The position numbers and the translations under genes were made by a program. From Phlegmacium glaucopus (lineage: Eukaryota > Basidiomycota > Agaricomycetes > Agaricales > Cortinariaceae): 64,000 nt of DNA. This document shows positions 32,790 through 45,268 of this stretch, one piece after another (the stretch's first letter is position 1; each line of letters opens with the position of its first letter). Under the pieces are notes generated by a model. The model did no database searches, was not told where the DNA came from, and worked only from the letters and a program-made list of their open reading frames with translations. The stretch lies in NCBI GenBank assembly GCA_015039465.1, contig MU130238.1, forward strand, positions 19,968 to 83,967. Direction: 5' to 3'.

Positions 32790-33747
32790 TTACTGTACAC
32801 CCCCAATGACCTCATCCGGCGTAACTAACATATCCAATTTCCAATCAGATTCATCAATTGGGACCGGTGTAACCTGCAGCTGTTCACGCAAGCTGAGTCC
32901 TACTGTATATATTTCCCAAGGGAATAAATACGTTCAAAAAAAACATATATAAGGGCGAATTAAAACTTACCAAGAAGAGGTTTTTTCCTTCCACTGGCTA
33001 TATACGAAGAGATGAAACGGTCATAATAGCCTTTCCCATGTCCGAGTCGTGAAAGAGTACGATCAAACGCAACGCCTGAAGAGAGGAAAAGGTGAGAGGA
33101 GGAAGCACGTAGATACGGCGGATTAAAATGAAATACCTGGTAATAGGATTACATCCAAAGATTCACCAGTACAACCCAAGACTATTTGGTACAAAAGAAA
33201 AGGTTTTTCTTTGGAGGGGGAAGAGTCACATTTACACTCACTGCTTGTTCGCTTTTGTCCCTCCCAGAGATCTCCAGGTTCCCGAATCCCCCATGTACTA
33301 GCAGGAAACGAAGCTAGATCATCGGCTGAATAACCTCGCAGAAAATCCATCCCGTCCCCCGATTTGATTTTGGGGACGTACAGCGTCTTATCTTGGACAA
33401 TATAGGATCATAAAAGGGGTACTAGTTTTGGAGTGCTCACTAGATCGAAGAATGGCATCAACGATTGCGGAAGTATTTACTTCTCCTGATTCCATGCTGA
33501 GGTAGCAGCTTATGGAGTTGCATTCACGGATAGCTGGTAGAGAGAGAACTTTTTCCGTTACTGCGCGGGCTTTTCACAGAGAGAGAGGGAGAGAAATGAA
33601 CAGGTGTTAGCCTTCTTCTTTGGTTGTGAAGGGACACATACATTGTTCTTCGACCGCAGATGATGTCAGCGTATTCAATGTTGCGGCTACAGCTTTACGC
33701 AGAGCCCTTTTCTGCACTTTGAGCGCTGTTTGCATCGGGCTCGCCAT
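32790..33747 (-). CDS. FAU1: 5-formyltetrahydrofolate cyclo-ligase (215 aa, 6 exons)
   Basis: Converts 5-formyl-THF to 5,10-methenyl-THF with ATP in one-carbon metabolism. Exons 33747-33642, 33569-33441, 33391-33242, 33181-33137, 33075-32971, 32902-32790 join to 648 nt. Family blocks in order: N-terminal KVQKRALRKAV, SISCYLSMESGEVNTSAI, LYVPKI, STWGIREPG, LDVILLPGVAFDRTLSRLG with HGKGYYDRF (the ATP-binding signature), and C-terminal EQLQVTPVPIDESDW. Length is normal for the family (about 200-220 aa). The intron 33241-33182 is 60 nt with no stop, so a retained form would also be open. ATG 33747 (MASPMQ) is preferred over the in-frame ATG at 33858, because homologues begin close to the KVQKRALRK helix. 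Confidence 0.94.
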
Positions 33748-35902
33748 ATCATAAATGTATTGAAGTAGGGTACTGGCGGCACTTCCCGATGCTCGGCTGA
33801 ACGTTGATTCGTCGGTGCGCGTCACGTTCGATTGCCCATTTAGGAATGTCGGGATCACATACTACAAAAACCCTCCCGCGAGTCATATCACCCAGGCCTG
33901 ATGACTGGTGGAAATCCCTCACAATTAACTGGTCAGGGTCCCAGGGACGCCGGGATGTCCGATGGATGTGTGGGTTGATTGATTGATTGTATTAAAGAAG
34001 ACCTACAAATATTAAATGCTCTGCGTTTTTGTTGGTCCATCGATTATCGTGAAAAGAATGCTAGAACTATTCACAATGCGGAAGGGAATTTTGGCTTGGC
34101 TGGAAGTATACATGCCAAGAGAGCACATCAATAACTTTAAGTCTAATAGTTACTTGCAGAAAAAAACCTGACGGATGGGAAGTTAACTAACCTGTGAATA
34201 TTGCCCAAGTTTCTAAGATGACCTCCCTTGGACATTTTACTGTATTGTTGAATATTTAACTTATACCGATGAATTGTTAGAGATATCAATTGAATTTTTT
34301 TTTCAGTAGCATCTAAAGCTATGAAGTTACCTAGTACGGAGGACTTATTTATGTATTTATCTTAACTCCACTTGAGTTGGATTTTTTAATAGGCCGGCAG
34401 CTTTAGGAAGATCAGATCAGGTAGAATGATAGGAGTATGATAGATGGGTTGTCTTGGGTTGTCTGTGTTTTCCGAGGCTATTGCCTGTGAAACGTTTTCT
34501 AAAAATTGGAGGTTATGATAAGCGGGGTCTGGTGATCATCCAAGTTCTAATTCGGTCGGACTCTCTATTCAACGTCATCAACTATTCTTTCTCGTTCGGC
34601 AGCTTCGTTGAGCTCGACAATTCACACAATATTTCAGTCCATAAACCGGGCAAGCGTTCTTGTTCTATGCTTTGCACATGCGTGCGAGAGCCGGACTTTC
34701 AGGCTGTAGACCCCAGAAGGAGTCATTGCGGGTCGTGAAAATTCGGAACGCCTCATCATGATGTAGGAGATTTCACATCAAATATGTCTATAAATTTAGA
34801 CCTTAGGACGTCAGGAGGGAAAAGAAACTTGATGTAGGCTGTGCGGTCAAAGTTCTTTTTTTAAAAGAGGACCCCGAAAGTCCTTGAATAGGCACATTGG
34901 ATCTAGCACTCTATGTGCGTCTGAAAAGAGGAAATTTATAGGAAAATAAGGTCAAAAGACTCAAAACTCGCCCGTTTTGTGTTCGGACATCGGTTCGTTC
35001 AAGATACTCAGAATGGGACTTTCAGGGGGCCTTGACTGACGATGGCCGGGATAATCGATAACACTTTTTTGATCATTCACATACCCATACGGCTAACTAA
35101 GAATAAGTAAAACAACTTGAAGGTTGGTGAAAAAAAACCATTCAAATGGCTAATTGATTGAGTGCCTTTTGTATAGACATACTAGAATCTAATTTTCATT
35201 GCGCTGAGTAGTCCGGAGGCCGCGGTTGATTGTTGAGCATGACACATCTCTGGTTGCCTACACGACCGGGGACAGAAAACATGGACGCGGGTTGTACAAA
35301 ATGAGAATCAATAATTTGCAGGTCAGAAAGTGACGTAAAATGATTTTCTCATGTACATACATAGATAGTCCTCGGTTGGGGGTTTTTTGGACCCTTTCTT
35401 TCGCTACCACTACCAGCCATTGCAAAATAGCGGTTTCAGTGAGCAAAAAATTTCGGTGTTCCTGGAGGCAATTTTGTCATCAGAACAAGCCCCGTAAGTT
35501 CATTTGGTTCCGAGGGATCATCACAACGCGATCTCGTGCACCGCATGTGTGTTTGTCTTTGGTTTCTAACCTCACCTCGTTTGTGTTCGTTGACTGCCCC
35601 CACACGCGATGTAGGTACGGTCGGGCCTGCTCTTGTCCAACAACTCGATCCAAAAGTGAGTCTTGGTGTTCTTCATTGGTCGCGCCAGACTACTGACATT
35701 GCATTCACAAGGAACTCATCTATAGGCAGAAATTTCTTTCCTTTGGTTTCCAGGGGTTCACTTTGTTGTGCGTATGGCTTCTTCTATAGTTGGCTTCCTT
35801 TGATGAGCGTTGCTTAGCCCTCCCTTGCTGCAAATCTACTTGCCAGTTGCCACCCCGTCTCTCCTTTATTATTTTTCGCTCTATCCTCAATTTTTTTAAA
35901 GA
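33748..35902. other. Intergenic region upstream of two divergent genes
   Basis: About 2.2 kb separates the cyclo-ligase start (minus) and the transcription factor start (plus). No conserved frame was found. The last 100 bp before 35903 are pyrimidine-rich (TTATTATTTTTCGCTC, TTTTTTT), fitting a promoter or leader. A long 5' UTR of the transcription factor may occupy part of it. Confidence 0.45.
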
Positions 35903-38779
35903 ATGAACTTGGACGAACAGGGATATCCAATCACTGTGCCATCATACCCACAACACTCGCGTCACCCAACAAGTCCACATCGCATGGATTTCCACCAACA
36001 ACCACTTCGAGATCATATTCTTCGACCCACTCCACGTCAATACACTGCAGTACCGGAATTTCCAGATAATTATGGCAATGATCCTCCACCTTCAATGCTG
36101 CAAAACACGCCAGGATACCCAGAATCTTCATCATCCACCATAAAAGAAGAACAAGAATTAAACGCCTATCTCTATTCCCCACCAGATTTCAGAGGGGAAA
36201 TGAATTCAAATGCGCATCATCCAACACACCCAGACCTTAATACCATCCGATACCCTCCCTCTCACAACCCATACCCTTCTTCTGAATTAAATAATCCCAG
36301 CACCACTGGCTTAGCCATGCCAATAGGCATGACCCGCCTTGGATCACCAGAGGCGCGTCTTGGTCCTGGACCGGCGGAAACTAGTTCTGCAGATTTTCGC
36401 TACCAGATGCGTGCGCTTCAATCTCAACAACACCAACAACACCAGCGGCACCAACATAATCCCCTTCCGCACCACCAACACCAAAATCATACCCTCAACC
36501 ACATGCAAGGAAGTCCTACCTTCTTTTCTCCGTCGATGGGCTACTCGGGCTCTCTAGATCAAGAACATAGCAGCAGCCCAGGCGGGGGTGCATTAGATCG
36601 ACAACCACAAACGCAATTAACCTCATTGGAGTATGATTCGAGAGAACCCCATACACAGCAGCACGTTTCTGTCCCTGCGATGGTTTACAGTTCCCTACGT
36701 CATGAACCCATGACCGTACCTGGGCATTCTTCCTCTCAACAGGGAGTACGACACGATGCAACCCTGAACCACCATGGCGGGAGTCTTACGAGCATAAAGG
36801 ATAATAACCATGGCTCTGGATCGTATCATACCACCAATTCGCCATCCTCCATTCCCATGAGTAATAATAAACATAACCGCGGCATAGCGTCTTCACTGAA
36901 TACGTCGGCGCCCGGTACCCACACTTCTTCATCCTTTAGCATGGGACCTAGTCATAGTTCAAGATGGGTAGGCCATCTTTCGGGTTTTGATATGGCGGGT
37001 TCAACAGCGGGAGCAACTTCGTTGCGCGGCCAGGTACCATCAACGCCAGCCCCTGCATCCTCATCGCTAAGACCTATTCTTCGCCACTCCGATTCCGGTA
37101 ATAGATCATCACCCGAGACCTCTTTCACACAAGACAACTCCCGTCTGCGCGCTTCCACAAGTGCACACACCCTCTCTTCGTCACAGTCGACACATACACA
37201 CAGTCCGTCACCACAGTTATCCGATAATGAGTCTGCCATTGGAGGACGGCGCCTTGGCAGCGAGGTGGTCTATCCAGATGATCGAGGAGAGAGTGAACAA
37301 GAGGTAGATAATACAAAGGAAACCACTTCCCGAATGTCCAAGAAGAGCTCGGCAGGAAAGAAGAAAGTTATGGGAGCAAGAGAAGAAATGGGAGAAAGCT
37401 TCTTGGCTCCTATGAAGAAGAAGAAGAAATCAAAGATGCACCGCTGTGAGGTTTGCGGGAAGAAGTTCCCCAGGTACGTTTATTATTTCGTAAGCGTCCT
37501 TCACAGTAGACGTGTAAAATGAACTGGAGAATACTGAAATTCATTTCTTCTCTGATAGGCCTAGCGGATTGAGAACCCATATGAACACGCATAACAATGA
37601 AAAACGTAAGTTGGAACTCTAATTCCCTTTCGTTTTTCGCAACATTGAAAATATTGACTGGATTTTCAATCTTCTTTCATAGCTTATCCGTGTGGATTTC
37701 CAGGTTGCACGCGTACCTTTGGTGTCCGATCCAATGCAAAACGTCATCTGCGCACACACGGTGTTGTCCCAACACCAGCAGCTAATCACAGCCCAACAGA
37801 CTACGTCGTGGGTTTCGTCGTCCAACCCGCACCGCCATCGTCAACCCATCAACAATCCCAATTGCATTCAGTAGAAGGCGGGGAAGATCTTTCAGGCATT
37901 AGGTTGTCCGGCGATAATGTTAACATCCATACCACCCACGGCCAAGGCCAGAGCGACCTTCAGCATGAAATGAGTCCTGCACCGTTGTTGAAACTGAGAT
38001 GGATGCCACCGAGTTTGACAACACGTACGAATGCTAGGAGTTTGAGAGAGGTTAGGGATGGGCAGCAGGTGCATGGGATAGAAGAAGGTGTAGAAGAGGA
38101 TGATGGAGAGGATGAGGATGATTTTGTTGGCGGAAGCAGCATCGGCGGTGTTAGGCGGATGAGCGTAGGCGGATATGATATGGACACGGGGCAAGATGAT
38201 ATAGAAGACCGAGTTGGGGATAGTGACGAAGTCGACTTTCGCGACAACATTCCTAGACTGAGCATTCGTCCCATAATGCCCTCATCGTCCAACAACAGCG
38301 CCGCCGCTGCGTCAAGCTCTGGTATCCAATTGACAATGTCACGCCCTGTAAGGTGTTTGTGTTCATCTCCTTGCTCCGAATCGTCAACACAAGGAAGATG
38401 CCGGTCATCTCCTTCCTCATTTACGTCTATTTCACCCGTTTCTTCGACGTCGTTTGCTAGGTCAAACAGTTCCTTGTCGCCACCATCTATGTCGGCGTAT
38501 GGGCAACGCGACATTGAAATGATAGGTGTTGGAGATGGCAGTGGTGTATACACCAGAACTGGGACTATTTCTCGGGAGTACCACGTCCGAGGAACTCATA
38601 CCGAAGAGCAGAACTCGTACCTTGAGGGAAGATCACATCCCTACCATCCATCACAGGTGATTATCTTATTTATTTTTCTACTTGATCTCTACCAGTATGA
38701 TTTCATCAGTGCCGTCCCCATCTTTCTTGCCTCCAAAAACAGAAACATCAACTTACATACCCATTTCTACCTCTTCTAG
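35903..38779 (+). CDS. C2H2 zinc-finger transcription factor (about 904 aa)
   Basis: Exons 35903-37473, 37559-37605 and 37683-38779 join in frame. A long low-complexity N-terminus (Ser/His/Gln/Pro-rich) precedes a basic Lys tract (MKKKKKSKMHR) and two C2H2 fingers: C-x2-C-x12-H-x3-H beginning CEVCGKKFPRPSGLRTHMNT, and C-x4-C-x12-H-x3-H beginning CGFPGCTRTFGVRSNAKRHL. Splice junctions fall inside and just after the first finger. The C-terminus has an acidic stretch (about aa 660-720) and Ser-rich parts. Two linked fingers of this kind bind DNA; the target is unknown. A 39-nt segment with GT...A CCAG ends (38657-38695) near the C-terminus is open when unspliced, so the exact tail is uncertain. 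Confidence 0.9.
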
Positions 38780-39200
38780 CATCCCAAATACTTTCGTTAA
38801 ACAAAGGAATAATATTTAATCAAAGGCATACCCACACTTTCCCTCCTAGTTTTCGCATCCTACCTGGTCCGAAACTACCTGGTCCGACAGTGGCTAATCC
38901 CACACCCTGCGGTCCTAATTTTGGGTTGTAGGAAGGAAGTGACTTGTTAGCTAGATATAGCGTTAATTTTGTCGTCTTTGGGTGGCATTCTTTTACACAA
39001 GATATTGATAATAAGTATTTCATTGGTTCTTTTTTAATCTATGAACCCGTACTTAGATTCTAGTCATCCTCCACATAACATATAGTAGAAGGATTACCGG
39101 TCCGGCAACCATTTCTATTCCGATATCGACGTGTTGGAATGACTTTGTCTATAACTCTCACCACAATCCACCGTCACTTGACGAGTAAAAATATGCCTTT
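38780..39200. other. Short intergenic gap between TF and PIG-P genes
   Basis: No feature is supported beyond 3' and 5' flanks. A short upstream ATG (39193) out of frame with the PIG-P start could act as an upstream ORF of 13 codons overlapping that start. Confidence 0.4.
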
Positions 39201-39849
39201 ATGGCTGAATATCCTTCTAAAATATACCTAGAAAGCTCGCCAAGATCACCCACAGCTCCACATCGCTGGCCACCAGAATCTGAACAACATCGCAGTCGCG
39301 CACCAGAATTTTACGGCTTCGTAGCATGGACATCTACTTATCTCCTTTTCGTCCTTTACATCCTGTGGGCATTACTTCCAGATGAATATATCGTTTGGTT
39401 CGGTATAACTTGGTATCCTAACCGGTATGTCTTTGTGAACTATCAAATTGTAATTTGTATTGAACGGAGTTATGGATTTACCCTTTACCCACCCAGTGAA
39501 TGGGCAATTTTAGTCCCTTCATGGACTATCGTGGTTGCTCTCTTGACTTATATTGTCTATTTCGCCATTGCCATCCGTGCTACACCATCGTTTAATGAGA
39601 TGAGTGCTATATCAGGTATAACCCAACCTTTATTCCGATTGTTGTATGTAACGAATTCTGACTGTTGGTGGGACAGACTCCCGTATTGCTCTTCCCTCAT
39701 CGGAAGTAGATGGAACGCCTAATCCCTACCTAGCGTCTGCAAATCCTCGTGCTATACCAGAGTTGTATGATATTCCAATAGGAATGGTCAACAGAGTGTT
39801 GTATCACGAAGCCCATCGACGTGCCGCCGAGATAATAGACGGTGGTTAA
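39201..39849 (+). CDS. GPI19: PIG-P, subunit of GPI-GlcNAc transferase (171 aa, 3 exons)
   Basis: Part of the ER complex that adds GlcNAc to phosphatidylinositol, the first step of GPI-anchor synthesis. Exons 39201-39424, 39497-39615 and 39677-39849 give 516 nt in frame. Two hydrophobic segments form a hairpin: FVAWTSTYLLFVLYILWALL (about aa 38-58) and LVPSWTIVVALLTYIVYFAI (about aa 80-102), joined by the typical PDEYIVWFGITWYPNREWA loop. A conserved tail reads PELYDIPIGMVNRVLY. Size and order fit PIG-P/Gpi19. It converges on EXO1 with 248 bp between stops. Confidence 0.94.
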
Positions 39850-40097
39850 TAGATTTCAGACAGGGAAAGGTTAGCCAAACGAACTTTAATAATTCTAGGT
39901 ATAATATCTACAATAACGATAACATGGATAACAATAATCAAAACAAATCGATTTCCCCAGGCCCCTCATTCCTCTGAATCCACAAAATGAGAAAACTGGC
40001 AAGGGATTCCGGGATAGCCTCAGATATGTTGATGTCACCGGCATCTACAAAAAAAGCACGTAAATCAGTTCGAGTAGAGATCAAATAAATCGCCTCA

Positions 40098-43000
40098 TTA
40101 CCGAAACATTGAGAGCCTCTCTTGAGCCCTCATCGCAATATCATCCAGCTGCCCAGAGACTATACCCTCACCGTTCGTGTCGACAATCTCTCTACACCTT
40201 CCGTCTCTACCATGTGCAGAAGGCTTCGTGGTTTGGTTGACGAACAAAATGCTTCTCCTTGCTTTGCCCAGCCCTTTGGCATTGATCGGCTTCATTCCAC
40301 CACCAACGATCCTGGAAGGTGCAGAACGCGGATGTTTGCTAGCAGAAAAAAACGCGTGCCTCCCTTGGGGCGTTACATTCGTATCGCTCCGTTTCAGATT
40401 AGCAGTACGCGACCCAGGTATACACTGATTTTTAGGATTCAGTAAAGTCTGTGGCACAGCTCCACGAGTACTCCCCTCGTCCGCCGGAACCTGCTGAGCA
40501 TGGACGGTCTTCTTCGTCTTTGAAGTCACTGCCCACCGATCTCGCCAACCACTCATAACCACCTTTGTTCGAGAAGCATTCGCCCTCGCTTGCTCTGCAT
40601 CTTCTTCGTCTAAATCATAATCTGATGCATCAACGTCGATAACCGCATTAATACGTTCTGATATCTGCTGTCTAGCCCTTGGGACAACGCCGTCGGAGGT
40701 ATCGGGTGATGGACTTGGAGGTGATGTAGAATTGTATCTAGATTCTGGGCAAGAATGTTTCCTGCGTAGCTTTTGCGGGTCTGCCTTCATATAACCCAAG
40801 TCGGTGGCATCATCATCAGCTGCGAGTGCGAGAGCGTTTCGTAAATCAGGACCGTAATAGAGGATGGGTGAGGGGATTTCGTCAACAGGATATTGAACTC
40901 TGGTTGGCGAAGGCGTAGCATGCACGAGGATGCAGCCATCGTCGTCGTTGTTGGCATTCCGCTTCGTGGGAGTTTCTTGAATGAAACCTCTACCAACGAA
41001 AGGCGATGGGCGTCGTTTAACAGTCGAAACTGGGCTAGACACAGCTTCCACTCCGAAGTAGGCTTCTTCATCGCTGTGTATCATTGCTGAATCGTCCATC
41101 TGGTCGCTTTTCCATTTTCCACGGGCAGGCGTCTGTCCAGGTCGAAGTGGTGATGATAGATCCTGTAGATCATTGGAACAGGAAGGCGTAGGCGAGATGT
41201 ACCCCTCCTCTTGCTCAACTACATCCGGGAATTCATCTACATGCAAGTCAATATCGATATCGTGATCATATTGAGCTTTGAGGGATAAATCGGAACCATC
41301 AAGATCAGGTTCAGAGGTTTCGGCCGCTTCCTCGTCATCCACCACGATATATAGATTCTCCTTGTCTTGGAGTTTGGAAGAACTAGCAACCGATATGACA
41401 CCATCGCTGTGCCTGCGTTGTACACCGCATGCCTTGGACCCAGAGGAAGTGTGGAAGAATTTGGATTGAGCCGATCTGGGAGGAGACGAACTCTTGCGAT
41501 GTCTCTTCTTTTGGGCCATATCATGATCCATAACCTCTGCAAGCCGTCTCTTTCCGCTGGCTTTCCCGCTTAACCCTTGTTGGACGACTACGGGTGGTGT
41601 GTTCTGCTTCGTACGTGGAGGTATGATGGGATTTGGACCTGCATAGGAATGGGAGTCATTAGAGGGTACGAGACACTGAAGGAGGAAAGGGGGAAAAGCT
41701 AACCAAAGAAGCTTAGAATACCTCCAGTTGGCAAGCTTTCTCGGTTTTTGCCCTTGTTTTTCGCCAATTGGCTAGGGCTGTTTGCGACGAGGGGAAGAGG
41801 CTTGAGAACACGGGGGATGAAATCTGGGTTGATATCGTCCATAGGCAAACCAGTCATTGGATCGGCATCGCCAAGAGCAATCTTCTTCGCCAGTATAGGA
41901 TCCATGTCACTAAAATTCATATTGTTCAGCAACATCGACATAATGGAAAAAATTACTTACCTTCCAACGTAAGCTTCATAGTCGTCGTTCCAGTCCCCAG
42001 TGACCTCCGTGAGGTAGACAAGCTTTCCCTCTGTCGGACAATATACACGTTGATGCAAGAAACATTTTTCAGCCAGTTGAAACTGTTTCCAATAGCCAGG
42101 CGGAACGGACTTCTTCCCTTCCAACATGATAGCCCTAACGACTTGTTCTGCAGATTTCCATCTCTTCAAAAGCGTGCAAGCCGTCTTCAAGCCTATACCA
42201 GGGATACTCGGGAGGTAATCGCATCCACTGAGAATTGCCATTGCCCGGAACTGGACGTCAGACCAGCCTAAGAGGGATATGCCATTTGTATCCGATGAAG
42301 AGGCCGTGAGAGAACCGAAATCACTTCGGGATATGGAGACGACGGTGCTGGCCACTACATCGAGTTTGAATAATACGTTCTGGCAGCCAAAGACGAGGAG
42401 GTCGGAGTCTTCGGTTAGTATGGCGTCGACTAATCCTGCGCGTTCCAGGTATGCGAGTTGGGCATCTGCTTCGTAGGGAGCCACAACGTAATTCACTGAT
42501 TCTGCGCGTAGAGCCTAGCAAAGTACCAATGCTTTTAATGAATGACTGCGGCAAATATGACTAGGACGGTACCTTGATAAATTGGAATGCCATCTGAGGT
42601 GTGACATCAACGCATTTGAGATAAAATTCCCGAGCTTGAGAATGTTTGCCTTGAGCTGTAAGGGTATTACCCCGGGCTAGGTTCTCGTCGCGCTTCTGCT
42701 TGCGTTCATGTTCAGTTCCTTTCTTGGCTGGAAGAGGACCTCCGTCAAATACAATATATGGCTTGATACCAAAGTGTCGCAGAAGACGCACGCGATGCAT
42801 CGCGTAGTCTACATACCTGATGAAAGATTTACATGTTATTAGTCTCGATGACGAAGAAATGACACGTCAAAAACGATTGAACCAAGTCCCGCCCTCTTCT
42901 TCAAATCCCAGCCAAAATAAAGTGGATCGACACTCACTTGTGCGTCTTCTTTCCAGTGGCCAGCTCTGTGGCACAAGTATAGATACCCCTATGTAACCAA

Positions 43001-43098
43001 ACGTACGCGTCGACGGCTACGGACTGTCCTGCATAGTCCTTGAGGTGTTTGGTGACTTGTATAGATTTTAGAGCAGGTAAAAGTCCAGATATTCCCAT
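40098..43098 (-). CDS. EXO1: Exonuclease 1 (901 aa, 5 exons)
   Basis: A 5'-3' exonuclease and flap nuclease of the RAD2/XPG family used in mismatch repair and end resection. Exons 43098-42938, 42816-42573, 42514-41961, 41909-41704 and 41638-40098 join to 2706 nt. The N-terminal XPG block starts MGISGLLPALKSIQVTKHLK and has metal-binding Asp30 (VAVDAY) and Asp78 (IVFDGGPLPAKK). The internal block has VAPYEADAQLAYLERAG, TEDSDLLVFGC and LSGCDYLPSIPGIGLKTA (helix-hairpin-helix). All expected acidic residues are present. The C-terminal half is acidic, Ser/Pro-rich and poorly conserved, as in other EXO1 proteins where partners bind. A decayed partial copy lies at 53757-55600. Confidence 0.96.
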
Positions 43099-44426
43099 AG
43101 TTCAAAGCTATGAGATGGGGTATAGAATGGACTTATAAGTTATAAAAGCCTAGTAGTAAACAGCGACATTAAACGTTTGAATACCGACGCGTGACTCCAA
43201 TCTAGTCGTGAGTCGTCACGCGGCACGCGTCACGAGCACCTGATGAAGCATGGACAACCAAATGGACACACTTGCAACACACTTGTGAGTTCAAGGACAA
43301 GGTGAAACCCCAGTGAGTGCTTCAAGTTCAGAGGACGGACAATCAAAAAAGACCAGTATCTCATCAAGTCCTTTGGCTGCTGCAAGGATTTTTGACCACA
43401 CCCAGAGATCACTAAATTCTTATTGCCAAGGGGCCTAGCATGTTAAAAATTGCACATGGTAGGTTAATTCTTTAAGGCATATGCCACATCAGGTCTTTTC
43501 CCTCTCCCTCTTCCAAAAATAGTATGTTAGGCATTTCTTCTTTGATGCTGGGCAAGGCCTTGAGGACCAGCCATCCAACCTGAATGTCTTCCTCACATAG
43601 AGGGCAGCACACAGTGGTAGAAACATCATATTTCAGACCTTCACTCTGGATATAAAACATGATCAAGTGATAAAATAAATAGCACCCCTATGTGCCTACC
43701 TTTGACTGTGTCACTGCATGTACTGAAATAATGGCAAAGACAAGGTCCAGGAGTGCTGCCCACTTGTGAGATGCAAGAGCAAGTAAAAAAATTGAAAGAA
43801 TGTTCTTCATTTCTTTGGATATTGATTGAGCTCAAAGTTACAATGGCAGTGCAATGTCTGCTAAAAATGGCTACATACCATGGCAATATATATATATATA
43901 TATTAGTGCTTCCAGCCCCTCTACCTCAGGTCATGACACAACAGGCTCCCCCTTGTTAATTGCTGCTAGGATTGTCACAGGTTCAAGTCTTGGTTCAAGT
44001 TTGTGAAACCTGTGGGCAAATGACACAGGTTGGGTTGGGGTTATGGTAAAGGTTGGGATTTGTGAACCCTTAAAAACTTGTACCCCCAGCCAGGAGCCAG
44101 GGGTGTCTTGGACAGTAAAATTATGCATCAGATTTGGCTGTTAAAATGTGTATTTATTTTGAATTTATATGGACCAACCATGCAAGATCTAGTCTTATGC
44201 ATAGTATCATTTTTTTTGAGCTTGAAATCATTTTCCCAAAGCATCATGATTAGACATTAATTAAAAATTGCTAAAATGATGGAATGCTGCAGTCTGATTC
44301 AGCAGCAGTAGTCACACTTACTGTTCAAAAACCTGAAAGAAATAACTTGATGTGGTATTTTTATCAAAATCAGTCAAAAACCTGTGATCAATGAAGAAAC
44401 CCTTGGGTTGGCCTAAAAAACCCCAG
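43099..44426. other. Intergenic; a Cys-rich frame of unknown origin
   Basis: Mostly non-coding. A minus-strand frame at 43472-43666 contains CCPLCEEDIQVGWLVLK, a C-x2-C block of the sort seen near KDZ-type fungal transposons, but it is short and isolated. A TA dinucleotide run lies near 43889. Confidence 0.35.
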
Positions 44427-44660
44427 TGTTACATTCCGTCATGCGTGACTCCGGTCCGACTCCGACAGAGTTGTTTCCGGTAGTCCGTACTCCTTTCCAG
44501 TACTCTCCCTTGTTTCTGGTTCTACTCCACCTACGTCCGACTCTGAGACTTTTCCGTATCATTCCAACTCTTCCGACGTCACTCCAAACCCATTACCACT
44601 TCTTCACCCCTACCACTATTCTTTGTCATCATCGTTCCCACCATCAGTCAGCATCCCTGC
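44427..44660 (-). mobile_element. LTR family 2, truncated, reverse
   Basis: The plus strand begins TGTTACATTCCGTC (the LTR 3' end in reverse) and follows the LTR for about 230 bp, ending near the CACCATCAGTCAGCA block. The rest is missing. Confidence 0.85.
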
Positions 44661-44684
44661 TGATGTAACTGCACAGAGGTTGTT

Positions 44685-45263
44685 TGTTAAGTTCGAGAAC
44701 TCTGTTCCGGAGTAACGGACGGAGTAACGGACGGGGTCACGGAACGGAGTCACGCAAAGGATAGGACTTAGCCTCAGCTTATGTGCTGTGCTACCCAGAA
44801 CCTTCGTGTCCTAATTTCGGAGTAAGACGGAGCGGAGCGGAACCGGAAGTTGCAAAGAACTTAGAGGAAGACCAAGAGTGGGAAACTAAGTCGATATTCG
44901 AACTGAGGAAAACATACAAGTTTCGAGTACTTAAATATAAAAGGAATAGCATCCGAAATATAAAATATAAATATAAATGCTGCGTTCTGCTCCCGGAAGG
45001 TCCTGCATTCTTGGGGTGAATAATCCATAGCTGGTGTGCTGACTGATGGTGGGAAAGTGATGACAAAGAAATAGTTGTTATGACAAAGGTGTGGTAAGGT
45101 GTTTGGGATATCGTCGGAAGAGTCGGAGTGATACGGAGAAGTCTCGGAGTCGGACGTAGGAGGAGTAGAGTCGGAGACAAGGGAAAGTACTGGAACGGAG
45201 TACGGACTACCGGAAACAACTCCGTCGGAGTCGGACCGGAGTAACGTGTGACGGAATGTAACA
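44685..45263 (+). mobile_element. Solo LTR, family 2, forward
   Basis: 579 bp from TGTTAAGTTCGAG to GGAATGTAACA with perfect target duplication TTGTT (44680-44684, 45264-45268). It lies 24 bp from the truncated reverse LTR, forming an inverted LTR pair. Confidence 0.95.
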
Positions 45264-45268
45264 TTGTT

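Noticed and set aside
37960..38553. 197-residue frame antisense to the transcription factor
   Set aside because: It mirrors the Ser/Asp-rich coding sequence of the TF exon and has no own features.
40122..40445. Plus-strand frames opposite EXO1
   Set aside because: They are antisense to the EXO1 C-terminal exon, which has a consistent gene model.
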